A stretch of 64,000 nucleotides of DNA from Aculops lycopersici (Eukaryota > Arthropoda > Arachnida > Trombidiformes > Eriophyidae), in contig WNKI01000002.1 in the NCBI GenBank assembly GCA_015350385.1, positions 10,195,775 to 10,259,774 on the forward strand, in the 5' to 3' direction. Below are positions 36,353-44,101 of this stretch, one piece after another. How positions within the stretch are numbered: position 1 is the first letter of the stretch; the number at the start of each line of letters is the position of its first letter. The position numbers and the translations under genes are program-made. Under the pieces are notes generated by a model. The model worked only from the letters and a program-made list of their open reading frames with translations. It was not told the DNA's origin and did no database searches.

Positions 36353-36408
36353 CTAATATAAACTTGTCAACTCAAATTTGACTTGAGCACTACGGAAGAC
36401 CAGCTTAC
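36353..36408 (-). other. Probable 56-bp intron in the DOCK 5' UTR
   Basis: On the minus strand, CTACG/GTAAGC is a good donor and TTATATTAG a good acceptor. The upstream exon, read in phase, has no ATG before a TGA about 19 codons back, so it is probably non-coding leader. Confidence 0.5.
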
Positions 36409-36746
36409 CGTAGTTCGTTGAAAGTTCTCACAAGAATGTTCATCTTGAAGTTCTATCAATGGAAGTCATTGTAAATAGAATATTGGAGGGATAAATGCAT
36501 AAAATAAAGGCAAAGTTGCATAACTGGACAAGTAAATGCAATGGAACAACTTGCGGAGTGATCTGGTTTTCTTCATCAGCGCACAGTTATTTGTTGATAT
36601 GATGACCATAAATTTTATCACTCCTTGTCCACAAAGCGGCCAGCCGGTACCATGAAAACGGCGGTGGCAGTGAACTTTGCATTGGAATTTGGTGTTGCTA
36701 CAGAGTGAATCGAGCGAATGAGCGAACAAACTTGCCGCCATCTTCA

Positions 36747-36830
36747 CTCGTTCGTTCGTTCGTGCTTTCATTCGTTCGTTCGTTCGTTCGTTCGTTCATT
36801 CGCTCAATCGCTCAATCGATCGCTCACTCA
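36747..36830. repeat. (TTCG)n and CAATCGCT repeats
   Basis: Tetranucleotide TTCG tract followed by diverged TCAATCGC units, in the presumed bidirectional promoter region. Confidence 0.8.
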
Positions 36831-36992
36831 AGACAACGTAAATTTGGTAGAAAAGATTTGAGCGAATACTCTGGTTTACTTTTGATTTGCGAATCGATCG
36901 AATGAGTATCCAGGCGCTAATTTTGAATTGCACGTTAGACTCGCGGCTTCGCTCGAGACCTGGCTCGGACCCGGCCCCCTTGGCAGAGCCGA

Positions 36993-37028
36993 CGGCCGTC
37001 GCACAAAAAGCGGCCGTCGCACAGAAAG
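36993..37028. repeat. Tandem duplication of an 18-bp unit
   Basis: CGGCCGTCGCACAAAAAG is directly followed by a copy with one A to G change. Confidence 0.85.
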
Positions 37029-37320
37029 CGCCCTCGCTGATCGGTCGGCGCGCGGCGCGGTTAGGGGGAGTGAAGTGTAGGAATCTATGGGGTTTGGGGA
37101 AAAAAATTAACACATGAGTAAAATTGACACAATTTCACTACGGAACACGCGTTGAAAATCTGAATCAAGTTTTGCGACGGACCTGCGCGAGGATTCGCAA
37201 AATTAAAGTCAACTTTTAATACAGTCAACAACTGTTTCAAAAATGTATATTGATTGAATTTAATTAGAAATTAGCACATAGAAATAAAGACAACCACACC
37301 CACGGCACTCTAGCAAGACC

Positions 37321-37866
37321 ATGGGCGATGACATCAAATCAGCAACAGCTACATCAAAAACAAGAAGTAACAACATCGACACTGACAGCGAAGAGATTTG
37401 CCTAAAGGATGAAACAATATACCGACTAGTTGATCACACGGTGGGAGCTATAGCGCTGGAATGCGGCTACCACGTTGCCCATCAGGGTAGTTTGGATATT
37501 TTGACGGATGTTTGCTGTGATTACCTAAGAAGAATTGCAACTTTGTTACGCGTTTCTCGTGAAACCGAACATCTCAGAGATAGTGATAGTGATTTTGTCG
37601 ATTCGCTCGAGCGAGTTTTCCATCACCTCAATGTGCCATCGGTGGCCAACTTGCACCAGTTTCTAAAGAAACTTGAGACCATCAAAAGATACAAACAAAA
37701 GTTGACAACATCAACAACAATGACATCAACAACAAACTCTAGTTCAGACCAACAGCAACATTTTCAGCAGACTATAGCACAACAACCGCTCGCCGACCAA
37801 CAGCAGCAACACGAGACTCATGTTTATCATCATCATCATCATCAACAACATGATCAAAACAAATAA
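37321..37866 (+). CDS. SUPT7L-like SAGA histone-fold subunit
   Basis: A 181-aa single-exon protein starting at a good ATG context (ACCATGG). Residues about 30-125 form a bromodomain-associated histone fold: YRLVDHTVGAIALECGYHVA, then LDILTDVCCDYLRRIATLLR, then VFHHLNVPSVANLHQFLKK. The last block resembles SUPT7L (VFHEVG, S-x-x-x-LQKFW) more than TAF3 or TAF8. SUPT7L pairs with TAF10 in the SAGA/STAGA coactivator in the nucleus. The C-terminal 50 residues are Gln/His/Thr-rich and probably disordered. It is shorter than vertebrate SUPT7L (about 414 aa). The stop codon overlaps an AATAAA (37862-37867). TAF8 is the main alternative. Confidence 0.6.
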   Translation: MGDDIKSATATSKTRSNNIDTDSEEICLKDETIYRLVDHTVGAIALECGYHVAHQGSLDILTDVCCDYLRRIATLLRVSRETEHLRDSDSDFVDSLERVFHHLNVPSVANLHQFLKKLETIKRYKQKLTTSTTMTSTTNSSSDQQQHFQQTIAQQPLADQQQQHETHVYHHHHHQQHDQNK

Positions 37867-37867
37867 A
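37862..37867 (+). terminator. AATAAA overlapping the SUPT7L-like stop codon
   Basis: The final Lys codon, the TAA stop and the next A together form AATAAA. A second AATAAA at 38654-38659 is the alternative, giving a longer 3' UTR. Confidence 0.35.
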
Positions 37868-38823
37868 CTTCACTCGACTGCAACGACAGCCACAGCCAGC
37901 AAGACCGTTAAGCTGCCGCAGAAAAAAAATTGGCTACGACAACAGTAACACTAACAAAACATGAGCATTCAGTACATGCAATCGAAACTAATCCCTAGTC
38001 CACAACGACTAGACAAGATAGAGAATTGATGGTGTTAAGTTTGGGGTCCTACAGTAATGTACAGGGGAACCTTTTGCTCTAGACTAGCGAGAGACCAACA
38101 GGCTGTGGCGCAATTTTTAGCTGTACGTGCTCCATTGTGCAAATATTCAAAATTTGCGCCTACCACTACGCAGACTCAGAAGCATAGAAAAAGGTCGCGC
38201 TATCTGGATTTGGTTGCATTTCGACGACGTTCATCTCGCCGGCCGTCACCGAGAGCACGGAGTGGACTCTCTGTTCCCTGAGTGACTGCTTATTTGCAAC
38301 TTTCTCTCGTTGCGCAGCGCAGCACAGCAAGGGACAGAGAATCACTACAGTAATACCACTACAGGAGACTACAAGAGAAAAGGAAAAATTTTCTATGGGA
38401 TAACTCGGCATCGCCAACACACTCTTTCTCTATCTATCTCTCCATCTCAGTCTCTCTTTACAGCTCCTATCTCTAAAACTTTTTGCTCGTCTAATAGCTA
38501 CTTACATCATACAAAGCAAGAGCACCATTAGCAAAAGCCTAGAAGCAAGCAAGCAACCCTCTACCTTTGACGCTAGACTTTATCATCATTACGTGTAGCT
38601 TCAACTCCTACAAATTATCTTGCAAGGTATCGAGCAAACCATCTATTTAGGAAAATAAATTATATACTATTTAAATTTAGTACAATCGACTTTTATATCG
38701 ATTAGAAGAAGTATAAACCAGTTGGTCCACTTGTCGCCTCTCTATAGACCAATCAATCTATCTATCCATCTATCTCAATTGAAAACTTAGATCACACAAA
38801 TTGAAATCAATTATAATAACGAA
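37867..38823. other. Intergenic region upstream of citrate synthase
   Basis: No supported gene. It contains the SUPT7L-like 3' UTR with an AATAAA at 38654-38659, and the citrate synthase promoter and leader. TCTC/TCTATC-rich stretches lie near 38420-38460 and 38740-38775. Confidence 0.45.
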
Positions 38824-40227
38824 ATGTTTCGCTCTGGAATTAACCGGATCGTCTGCTTAAACGCCTCAACAAGATCGTTGGTCACTAGCTCAACTGAGAG
38901 TGTGCAACAAAACGTCAAGCAAGGAGGTTTAAAGTCAGTCTTGGCCAACAAGATCATTGAGCACCAGAAGAAGGTCAAGGAATTCCGTACTCAACATGGA
39001 AGCAAAACTATTGGCGAGATCACCGTTGATTCGGCCTACGGCGGTATGCGTGGATTGAAATGTATGGTAACTGAAACCTCTTACTTGGATCCGGAGGAGG
39101 GAATCGCCTTCAGAGGTTACTCAATTCCTCAGGTTAGAAAGATGTTGCCCGCTGCGGAAAATGGCGAAGAGCCACTACCCGAGGGTCTCCTCTGGCTCCT
39201 ATTAACTGGTGAAATACCCACCAAGGAACAGGTCAAGTCTGTCTCGCGCGAGCTTGCCCAACATGCTGACCTGTCGTCGCATGTTGTTAGTATGTTAAAC
39301 AATCTACCATCAAACACGCACCCAATGTCTCAATTTTCAGCCGCAATCACAATCGCAAACACCGAATCTCTTTTCGCAAAAGCTTACGCACAAGGAGTAC
39401 CGAAGGCCACCTACTGGGAATATGTCTACGAGGACTCAATGCGTCTTATTGCAAAACTACCCACAATAGCAGCAACAATCTATCGCAACCTCTACCGTGA
39501 TGGTATGCCAATTGGAGCCATCAACTCGGACAACGACTGGAGTGCCAACTTTACCTCAATGCTTGGCTATGACAAGAAGGAGTTCACCGAATTGATGAGA
39601 TTATATCTGACAATCCACAGTGATCACGAGGGTGGTAACGTTAGCGCCCACACTGCTCACCTGGTCGCCAGTGCCCTTTCAGACCCATACCTTTCATTTG
39701 CGGCCGGCATGAACGGTCTTGCTGGACCATTGCACGGTCTGGCTAACCAAGAAGTTTTGGTTTTCTTGAAGAAGATGCAAAAAGAGATTGGTAACTCATA
39801 CACCAAGGATCAACTTAAGGACTTTGTATGGAAGCAACTCAAATCAGGACAGGTTGTGCCGGGTTACGGCCACGCAGTTCTTAGAAAGACAGACCCTCGT
39901 TACACAGCTCAACGCGAGTTCGCCCTGAAGCACTTCCCAGAAGACGACCTGTTCAAGCTTGTCTCTACACTCTACGAGGTTGTGCCACCTATTTTGCTCG
40001 AGACTGGTAAGGTTAAGAACCCTTGGCCAAATGTGGACGCCCACTCTGGTTGCCTGCTAACCTACTACGGAATGACCGAGATGAACTTTTACACCGTCTT
40101 GTTTGGTGTGTCGCGTGCCCTTGGAGTTTGCTCGTCGATGGTCTGGGATCGAGCCCTTGGCTTGCCAATCGAGCGCCCGAAGTCTATGACAACCGAGGGA
40201 TTGATGAAGTTAGTTGGAGCTAAGTAA
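38824..40227 (+). CDS. Mitochondrial citrate synthase
   Basis: A 467-aa single-exon enzyme, the usual animal length. It condenses acetyl-CoA with oxaloacetate to citrate, the entry step of the TCA cycle, in the mitochondrial matrix. Residues 1 to about 25 are Arg/Ser-rich without acidic residues until Glu25, fitting a targeting peptide. Catalytic residues His304 (GPLHGLANQE), His350 (PGYGHAVLRKTDPR) and Asp405 (NVDAHSG) correspond to His274, His320 and Asp375 of the pig enzyme with a constant offset of 30. HSDHEGGNVSAHT is also intact. It converges on LSm2 with 183 bp between stops. Confidence 0.98.
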   Translation: MFRSGINRIVCLNASTRSLVTSSTESVQQNVKQGGLKSVLANKIIEHQKKVKEFRTQHGSKTIGEITVDSAYGGMRGLKCMVTETSYLDPEEGIAFRGYSIPQVRKMLPAAENGEEPLPEGLLWLLLTGEIPTKEQVKSVSRELAQHADLSSHVVSMLNNLPSNTHPMSQFSAAITIANTESLFAKAYAQGVPKATYWEYVYEDSMRLIAKLPTIAATIYRNLYRDGMPIGAINSDNDWSANFTSMLGYDKKEFTELMRLYLTIHSDHEGGNVSAHTAHLVASALSDPYLSFAAGMNGLAGPLHGLANQEVLVFLKKMQKEIGNSYTKDQLKDFVWKQLKSGQVVPGYGHAVLRKTDPRYTAQREFALKHFPEDDLFKLVSTLYEVVPPILLETGKVKNPWPNVDAHSGCLLTYYGMTEMNFYTVLFGVSRALGVCSSMVWDRALGLPIERPKSMTTEGLMKLVGAK

Positions 40228-40321
40228 ATTAACAACTCGAGTTAATGATAATGACATCCCCAACTCAACAACAACGACCACCATAATCTTTTTGTTTTTC
40301 ATTAGCAGCAATCAATCAATC

Positions 40322-40327
40322 AATAAA
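40322..40327 (+). terminator. Poly(A) signal of citrate synthase
   Basis: AATAAA about 95 bp after the stop codon. Confidence 0.65.
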
Positions 40328-40410
40328 CCCAAACACCCAAAACTAAGACAATAACAATGTTTAATATTGTTCAAATTGTATGAACTTGTGTTATCGAGTA
40401 TCCTCCGTGA

Positions 40411-40704
40411 TTATTTATTTTCTGTTGCTGCGGCCGCCTCCCTCCTTGAGGCTTCCTGAAGTAGCTCAACATCGACTCGATTGGGAGGGAATTCGACATA
40501 TCGGACGACTGAGCCACGAATGAAACAATTTTTGACGCTCATTATGTAGGGGTGTTCCTTGATATCCGTAGCCCTAACATCGGTTAATCTAATATTGAGA
40601 AATTGGTCAACACTATGTAATATTCCGTGGATAACTAGATCGTTTTTCAGCTCCACGGAAACCTCGTGCCCCACCTGGGTTTTGAAGAATGAGTAGAATA
40701 ACAT
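40411..40704 (-). CDS. LSM2: LSm2, U6 snRNA-associated Sm-like protein
   Basis: A 97-aa single-exon protein. I chose the ATG at 40704 because MLFYSFFKTQVG matches the conserved LSm2 N terminus; the frame extends upstream only to a GTG. The Sm1 motif is at about 12-44 (VELKNDLVIHGILHSVDQFLNIRLTDV) and the Sm2 motif at about 61-72 (IRGSVVRYVEFP). LSm2 sits in the nuclear LSm2-8 ring that binds the U6 3' oligo(U) and in the cytoplasmic LSm1-7 ring that promotes mRNA decapping. The Ala-rich tail ends Glu-Asn-Lys; the last two codons spell AATAAA. Confidence 0.95.
   Translation of the reverse strand: MLFYSFFKTQVGHEVSVELKNDLVIHGILHSVDQFLNIRLTDVRATDIKEHPYIMSVKNCFIRGSVVRYVEFPPNRVDVELLQEASRREAAAATENK
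40414..40419 (-). terminator. AATAAA formed by the last two LSm2 codons
   Basis: Minus-strand AAT-AAA (Asn-Lys) directly precedes the TAA stop. No other AATAAA lies between the stop and the citrate synthase 3' end. Confidence 0.4.
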
Positions 40705-40880
40705 CTCATATGTGTGACTACAGTGCCTTTCAAAACTGGCCACGAATTCTTGATTCTTAATTATTGTATATAATATTGGGGGAATGACATGGGGTCTGAA
40801 TAAACAATAAATACTATATAATTTTGTGTTTGTGATAGATTTGAATGTTTGAAGTGAATTTGTTTTTGTATCTGAGTATC

Positions 40881-41150
40881 TCAGATTGAGATAACTGTGA
40901 GCACGTTCTGCGCCCCAGCGATGCGCATCACGTGATCACTAGAAAAATAGCCTTTAAGCCCCTGGAAGTTAGCGATAAGGTTAGTATTGTGGGTAGTATC
41001 AATATTTGCTGTTAGTTGAGGCAATATCATTTCCACCCTACAAGTTAGAAGCTCTTGCATATCTACCACTCCTCTTAAGCCTAACATATCGATAAGAAAA
41101 TCACTTGCAACGATAAGTGGCGCTGATGGACGACCATCAATCAGCCCCAT
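40881..41150 (-). CDS. Orphan 89-aa open reading frame
   Basis: An ATG-initiated frame (MGLIDGRPSAPLIVASDFL...) between LSm2 and the 3-oxoacyl-CoA reductase, all on the minus strand. It is not repetitive and has balanced composition with a plausible alpha/beta hydrophobic pattern, no signal peptide and two Cys at most. I do not recognise the family. Spacing fits a separate small gene: about 280 bp to the upstream stop codon and 176 bp to the LSm2 start. It could be a lineage-specific gene, a fragment of a decayed gene or chance. Confidence 0.35.
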   Translation of the reverse strand: MGLIDGRPSAPLIVASDFLIDMLGLRGVVDMQELLTCRVEMILPQLTANIDTTHNTNLIANFQGLKGYFSSDHVMRIAGAQNVLTVISI

Positions 41151-41400
41151 TCTTAGTATTCAATTAGATGATAAAAAACCAGCTATATCGGATCTGTGAT
41201 ACATGCTTTGGATCGGATATCGGTGGTAACCAGGTGAAGGTTGTCTTCTTTGATCCGGATGAAGTGCATCCTCTGGAGGAGGAGTAGACATTGAACCTGT
41301 CAAGATTGCATCTCAAGACATTGCGGGCTTATGTCAATGCAGGTTAGAGATACGACCACTCAGAGATTTCAAATTGTGTTATTAGGATTAAGGATTTTAT

Positions 41401-41406
41401 TTTATT
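41401..41406 (-). terminator. Poly(A) signal of the 3-oxoacyl-CoA reductase gene
   Basis: Plus-strand TTTATT (AATAAA on the minus strand) about 26 bp after the stop, within a T-rich stretch that contains a second overlapping copy. Confidence 0.6.
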
Positions 41407-41431
41407 TTTTTCTTTCTTTACCTGGGAGTAA

Positions 41432-42388
41432 TCAAGTGTGTTGCGCCTTCTTGAGGGCTCGCTGTCTCAGGATCTTCATTTGATTAAAGGCAATGTTGCT
41501 AGCAAGACTGCGATCATAGATAATTGGAAAAACGTGTTGCGTGAAATAATATTGCAACTCGTGGCTCCACCACCCGGTGGTCTGTCCATCTAGACCGACA
41601 GTCTTAAGTTGTGACCTAACATAACTCTCTGGAGTTGGTGTGGCCCAATTTGATTTACGAATCTTGCTCATCTTTGTGGTTACATAACCCGGCAATACAC
41701 TTTGAATAATAATTCCCTTCTTGGCATACTCGTAGGCAGTTGAGCGCGAGAAGATGTCAACAAAGGACTTGGATGCCGCATAGATGGACAATAGTGGACA
41801 TGGATTTAGGGCTGAGAATGACGATATGTTTAGGACAACTCCATACTTTTGTTGCTCCATGATTGGCAACACCATAAAGCACATCCTGGCACAGGAGACA
41901 ACATTAACATTAATGATCTGTTGGTTTCTCTCCTCTAAACCTGGAGTTGCGTAATATTCCGCATGCTCATAGGACATGCCAACATTGTTGATTAAAACAT
42001 CAACACGAGGTAGCTTCTTTATCTCCTTCTGTATTCCTGGATAGATGTCTTGGTTCGAGAAGTCGGCTGCATATATTTTAATGTCTTTGCCCTTCTTGTT
42101 TGACTTGGAGTTTAGTTCCTCTTGGACAGCCTTGAGTTTATCTGGATTTCGGCTTATAAGTAGCAGATTGTAACCACGCTTTAGAAATTCATGAGCATAA
42201 GCTAGACCAATACCATCCGTTGATCCTGTAATCACAGCCCACGAGTTCTCCTTGGGCTTAAACTTTTCACTAAAACCCAAGAGGTTGCCTAATTTTAGAA
42301 ACCACAGCGCCCTTGCCAAGCGGTAAATTATTGACAAGGTGAAATAAAGAATGATTGCATAACCTGAACAATGGATTAATGTGTCCAT
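41432..42388 (-). CDS. Very-long-chain 3-oxoacyl-CoA reductase (HSD17B12/LET-767 type)
   Basis: A 318-aa single-exon short-chain dehydrogenase. The ATG at 42388 is chosen; the frame continues 34 codons upstream only to a GTG. An N-terminal membrane segment (about 8-26) anchors it in the ER. The NADPH-binding motif TGSTDGIG is at 54-61, NNVG at 134-137, the catalytic Ser at about 190 and YAASK at 203-207 (Tyr203, Lys207). The substrate-side motif LPGYVTTKMS follows. The family reduces the 3-keto group in fatty-acid elongation; some members also act on steroids. The C terminus RALKKAQHT has lysines resembling ER-retention tails. Length is close to human HSD17B12 (312 aa). Confidence 0.93.
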   Translation of the reverse strand: MDTLIHCSGYAIILYFTLSIIYRLARALWFLKLGNLLGFSEKFKPKENSWAVITGSTDGIGLAYAHEFLKRGYNLLLISRNPDKLKAVQEELNSKSNKKGKDIKIYAADFSNQDIYPGIQKEIKKLPRVDVLINNVGMSYEHAEYYATPGLEERNQQIINVNVVSCARMCFMVLPIMEQQKYGVVLNISSFSALNPCPLLSIYAASKSFVDIFSRSTAYEYAKKGIIIQSVLPGYVTTKMSKIRKSNWATPTPESYVRSQLKTVGLDGQTTGWWSHELQYYFTQHVFPIIYDRSLASNIAFNQMKILRQRALKKAQHT

Positions 42389-44101
42389 TGTGTTTGGTGA
42401 TATAATGTTTGTAATAATATATAAATTGATTACTTTCTTTAAGTATCTAATGTGGAATGATGTTTGTTGGTTGTCGTTCCTGTCTGTCACAAAATGTTGT
42501 CGCTAATGGTTAGTGGCTTTGTCGTCTCGTTCAAACGTAAAATAATTCTCGGGTTTTTCTCTCGTACGAAAACTTATGTATATTTTGTGCTTGCGTGGCT
42601 ACTCGCTGACTTCGGTGGCAATACAACGCAACGTCGGCAGTGGCGGGTAAGACAAAGTTCAGTTTTAGCAGCAAAGCGACGATTACATCAATAGCAAAGG
42701 CAATATTATAAAACTTGAGATGGCTAGTCTTACGTTATTCCTCTGTCTGTGCTTACAAATGAAGGCAGCAGCATTAGCAAGCTGCCTGAAGTCACTGGCT
42801 TTACCGCCTTGAGGGAGATGCAGAAAGAGAGAGACTCGCTAGCAAGCTCATTGGTTAGTGTTACGAGGCATTAGAGCTCTTGGCAACGGAAGACATCATT
42901 CGGATGGGGAATGGCTAACGCAAACTCTCGGGCTGACAGAGGAGAAACGGCTGTAGAAGCTAGAGGATAAGAAGAAGCAACACTAGGCTGGCTAAGTACC
43001 GAGGCAACATGAGTCGGAGCAAGGCGAAGCAAAACAAGCGAGCGGTCCGCCGTCAACCACCTGTCTGCTGCGTTTTCGTGCACTTGTCTTGCCTTTGCTC
43101 GCTCAAGGTGCCTAGATGAGTACACAAAATCTTGAATTTGCCCCAGGAAATTTCCTCACTCCTCCCTACTAACAAGGCTTAGTTTGTTGGACTCAACGTA
43201 GTCATGAGAAACTTCCTCCTTGACTCTCAATAACCCAAGACTACCACTAATAGCAACCCGTTTTTGGCTTCACATGTTAAAATGATGAGTATAGCCACTT
43301 GATTTCGCCAGGTTGCATTCGACCATACCAAGTTACTTTGACACGATAAAAGCTTTTGTACTACGAAAGTGAATGTTCAGTTATATCTGTTCATCACCAT
43401 CAGTGGGTTGGACAATTTTGTCTAGTTTGGTGTCGAAGCGGAACGTTTCGCTATCGACTCTTGAAAAATCAAGATAATCCTATCTAGCTTTCACTCGTGG
43501 ATATAGAAGGGACCTTCGATTTACGGCTTGCCGTCTTATGGTATGGCCGCTAACGTTAGTGGTTATAGTCTACAGCTCGCCTCATGAATCTGATAAGGAA
43601 GTTGCTTGCAATGTGAATTCCTAAGAAAGTGATCTACCTCATGCTCACCTGATCACTATGTGACTAGTTATCCGTTAGTTGTTCCATGCAACCTGTAGCT
43701 TTTGGGGTTGAAACCGACTGTGAATGGGAGCCTCTCAACTTGGGTAGTTGAGAGGCTCGCAGTTGGTGAGAGATTCGACAGTTGATAGAAGTTTGATAAT
43801 GTCTTAGTTTATTGAGAGGAAATATAGGATACTGTTCTCTCATTATCGGAACGTTTTAAGTTTCAACACGTGTAAATACAAAGTCAGTTCATTTAGACTT
43901 GCAGTTCGTGTCACAAAAATGATGTTAGCATTGAGTCATAGTTATGTTCAAGTAATCCAACATTCATATACCATAAACTTTGGGTGTCTAACACTCGCGA
44001 GAGATGTAGGTAGGCAAAAAGGCTCTACTCTTTCGCTAAATGGCATCGGCTTAGAATTTGGATGAAGTAGCGATAGTAGTTTGGCCAATTGATTGTCATC
44101 T
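42389..44101. other. Intergenic region between the reductase and dlg genes
   Basis: No supported gene. It starts with the reductase promoter and ends with the dlg 3' UTR; plus-strand TTTATT at 43808-43813 is a candidate dlg poly(A) signal. A strong hairpin lies at 43728-43758. An 84-aa minus frame at 42871-43125 has no recognisable features. Confidence 0.45.
43728..43758. repeat. Perfect hairpin, 13-bp arms, 5-nt loop
   Basis: Arms GAGCCTCTCAACT (43728-43740) and AGTTGAGAGGCTC (43746-43758) pair fully. A weaker outer pairing (CCGACTG with CAGTTGG) could lengthen the stem with an internal loop. It lies downstream of the dlg stop codon, possibly inside its 3' UTR. Confidence 0.8.

Larger units (their letters stand above)
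36410..37320. other. Divergent intergenic region between the DOCK and SUPT7L-like genes
   Basis: About 0.9 kb that should contain both promoters. It contains TTCG/GTTC tetranucleotide repeats, a GC-rich segment (about 36940-37070) and an 18-bp tandem duplication. No SH3-like exon was recognised on the minus strand. Confidence 0.5.

Noticed and set aside
42490..42490. N-terminal extensions of the reductase, DOCK, LSm2, Rac1, MAM/LDLa, hexokinase and Tudor frames
   Set aside because: Most reach only TTG or GTG, and all lack family similarity; the first conserved ATG was used in each case.
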